From Parus major (lineage: Eukaryota > Chordata > Aves > Passeriformes > Paridae), in the NCBI RefSeq assembly GCF_001522545.3, contig NC_031774.1, positions 20,688,370 through 20,752,369 of the forward strand: a stretch of DNA of 64,000 nucleotides, given 5' to 3'. Shown here piece after piece: positions 63,701-64,000 of this stretch (positions are counted from its first letter, which is position 1; each line of letters starts with the position of its first letter). Under the pieces are notes generated by a model. It saw only the letters and a list, made by a program, of their open reading frames with translations. It ran no database searches and was not told where the DNA came from. A program made the position numbers and the translations under genes.

Positions 63701-64000
63701 CTCTTTACAAAGTACCTGTCATTGAAAACAGATAGCTGTTACATTCCTGTGTCTTTGGATTTGGCTGTTGGCGGAAACCTTAGAGATTACCACTGTCAGA
63801 GGCAAAAAAAGCAGTACAGCAGATGTAGTTCTAAAAGCATGTAGTTACCTTCCAGGGAAGAAATATTCAAAAAAGCAGCAGGAATTATGTACACTTTAAA
63901 TAATTGGAAAAGTTTGATTATTTGTGCTTCACAAAAGCAATCTTTTTCATGCTCCCATCAGCAGTGTAGGTATTCAGGAAGAAAATTAAATTGTTTATGA
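57791..64000. other. unique non-coding sequence to the window end (about 6.2 kb)
   Basis: AT-rich DNA without a recognised transposon or RNA gene. The open frames 62836-63135 and 63162-63530 on the plus strand (99 and 122 codons) are the longest, but they lack domains and any splice-consistent context I can argue for. Confidence 0.5.

Overview
The window reads as nuclear DNA from a bird, probably a macrochromosomal gene desert. The main evidence is the repeat content. There are several CR1 LINE fragments, three of which reach the ATTCTATG-type 3' end typical of avian CR1, plus LTR pieces that resemble avian endogenous retrovirus families (a TGTCCTGGTT-type LTR start, and a second LTR with the ERVL-like layout common in birds). 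I recognised no mammalian SINE or L1. The sequence is AT-rich and CpG-poor, and its longest open frames (about 60-125 codons) look like chance. I found no host protein-coding exon, no tRNA or rRNA gene, and no CRISPR array. All family assignments are from memory, without a database search.

Layout. 1-1.2 kb: unique sequence with a 42-base poly-T tract. 1.2-2.85 kb: the longest CR1 copy, plus strand. It keeps the start of the endonuclease part of ORF2, has lost most of the reverse transcriptase through an internal deletion, and resumes at a ruined catalytic box and the 3' UTR. 4.9-5.2 kb: an older CR1 piece. 11.1-11.2 kb: a degenerate inverted-repeat element with a twin 16-base repeat. 13.2 kb: CR1 tail, minus strand. 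15.2-16.0 kb: CR1 3' end, plus strand. 19.0 kb: LTR start fragment. 26.9-27.4 kb: a cluster of homeodomain/POU-like motifs, then an A/C-only low-complexity tract. 29.6-29.9 kb: a very old CR1/L3-like remnant. 30.4-30.9 kb: a CpG-retaining, probably young LTR, minus strand. 33.3-34.1 kb: a long LTR segment, plus strand, with a poly(A) signal and a G-quadruplex motif. 40.2, 43.5 and 49.9 kb: microsatellites. 41.8-42.0 kb: CR1 reverse-transcriptase fragment, minus strand. 47.0-47.2 kb: AT-only tract. 56.6-56.7 kb: a compact set of inverted and direct repeats that I could not assign. 56.9-57.1 kb: an assembly gap of 155 N inside an A-rich tract. The rest is unique non-coding DNA. A few stretches (about 26.9, 34.3, 45.1, 53.1-53.7 and 57.4-57.8 kb) have the texture of conserved non-coding elements.

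There is no gene set here that works together. If the window has a function, it is most likely regulatory for a flanking developmental gene outside the window, but that is inference. I saw no convincing sign of a new biological system. The points most worth checking are the candidate regulatory stretches, the CR1 deletion junction, the inverted-repeat element near 11.1 kb and the unassigned repeat set near 56.65 kb.
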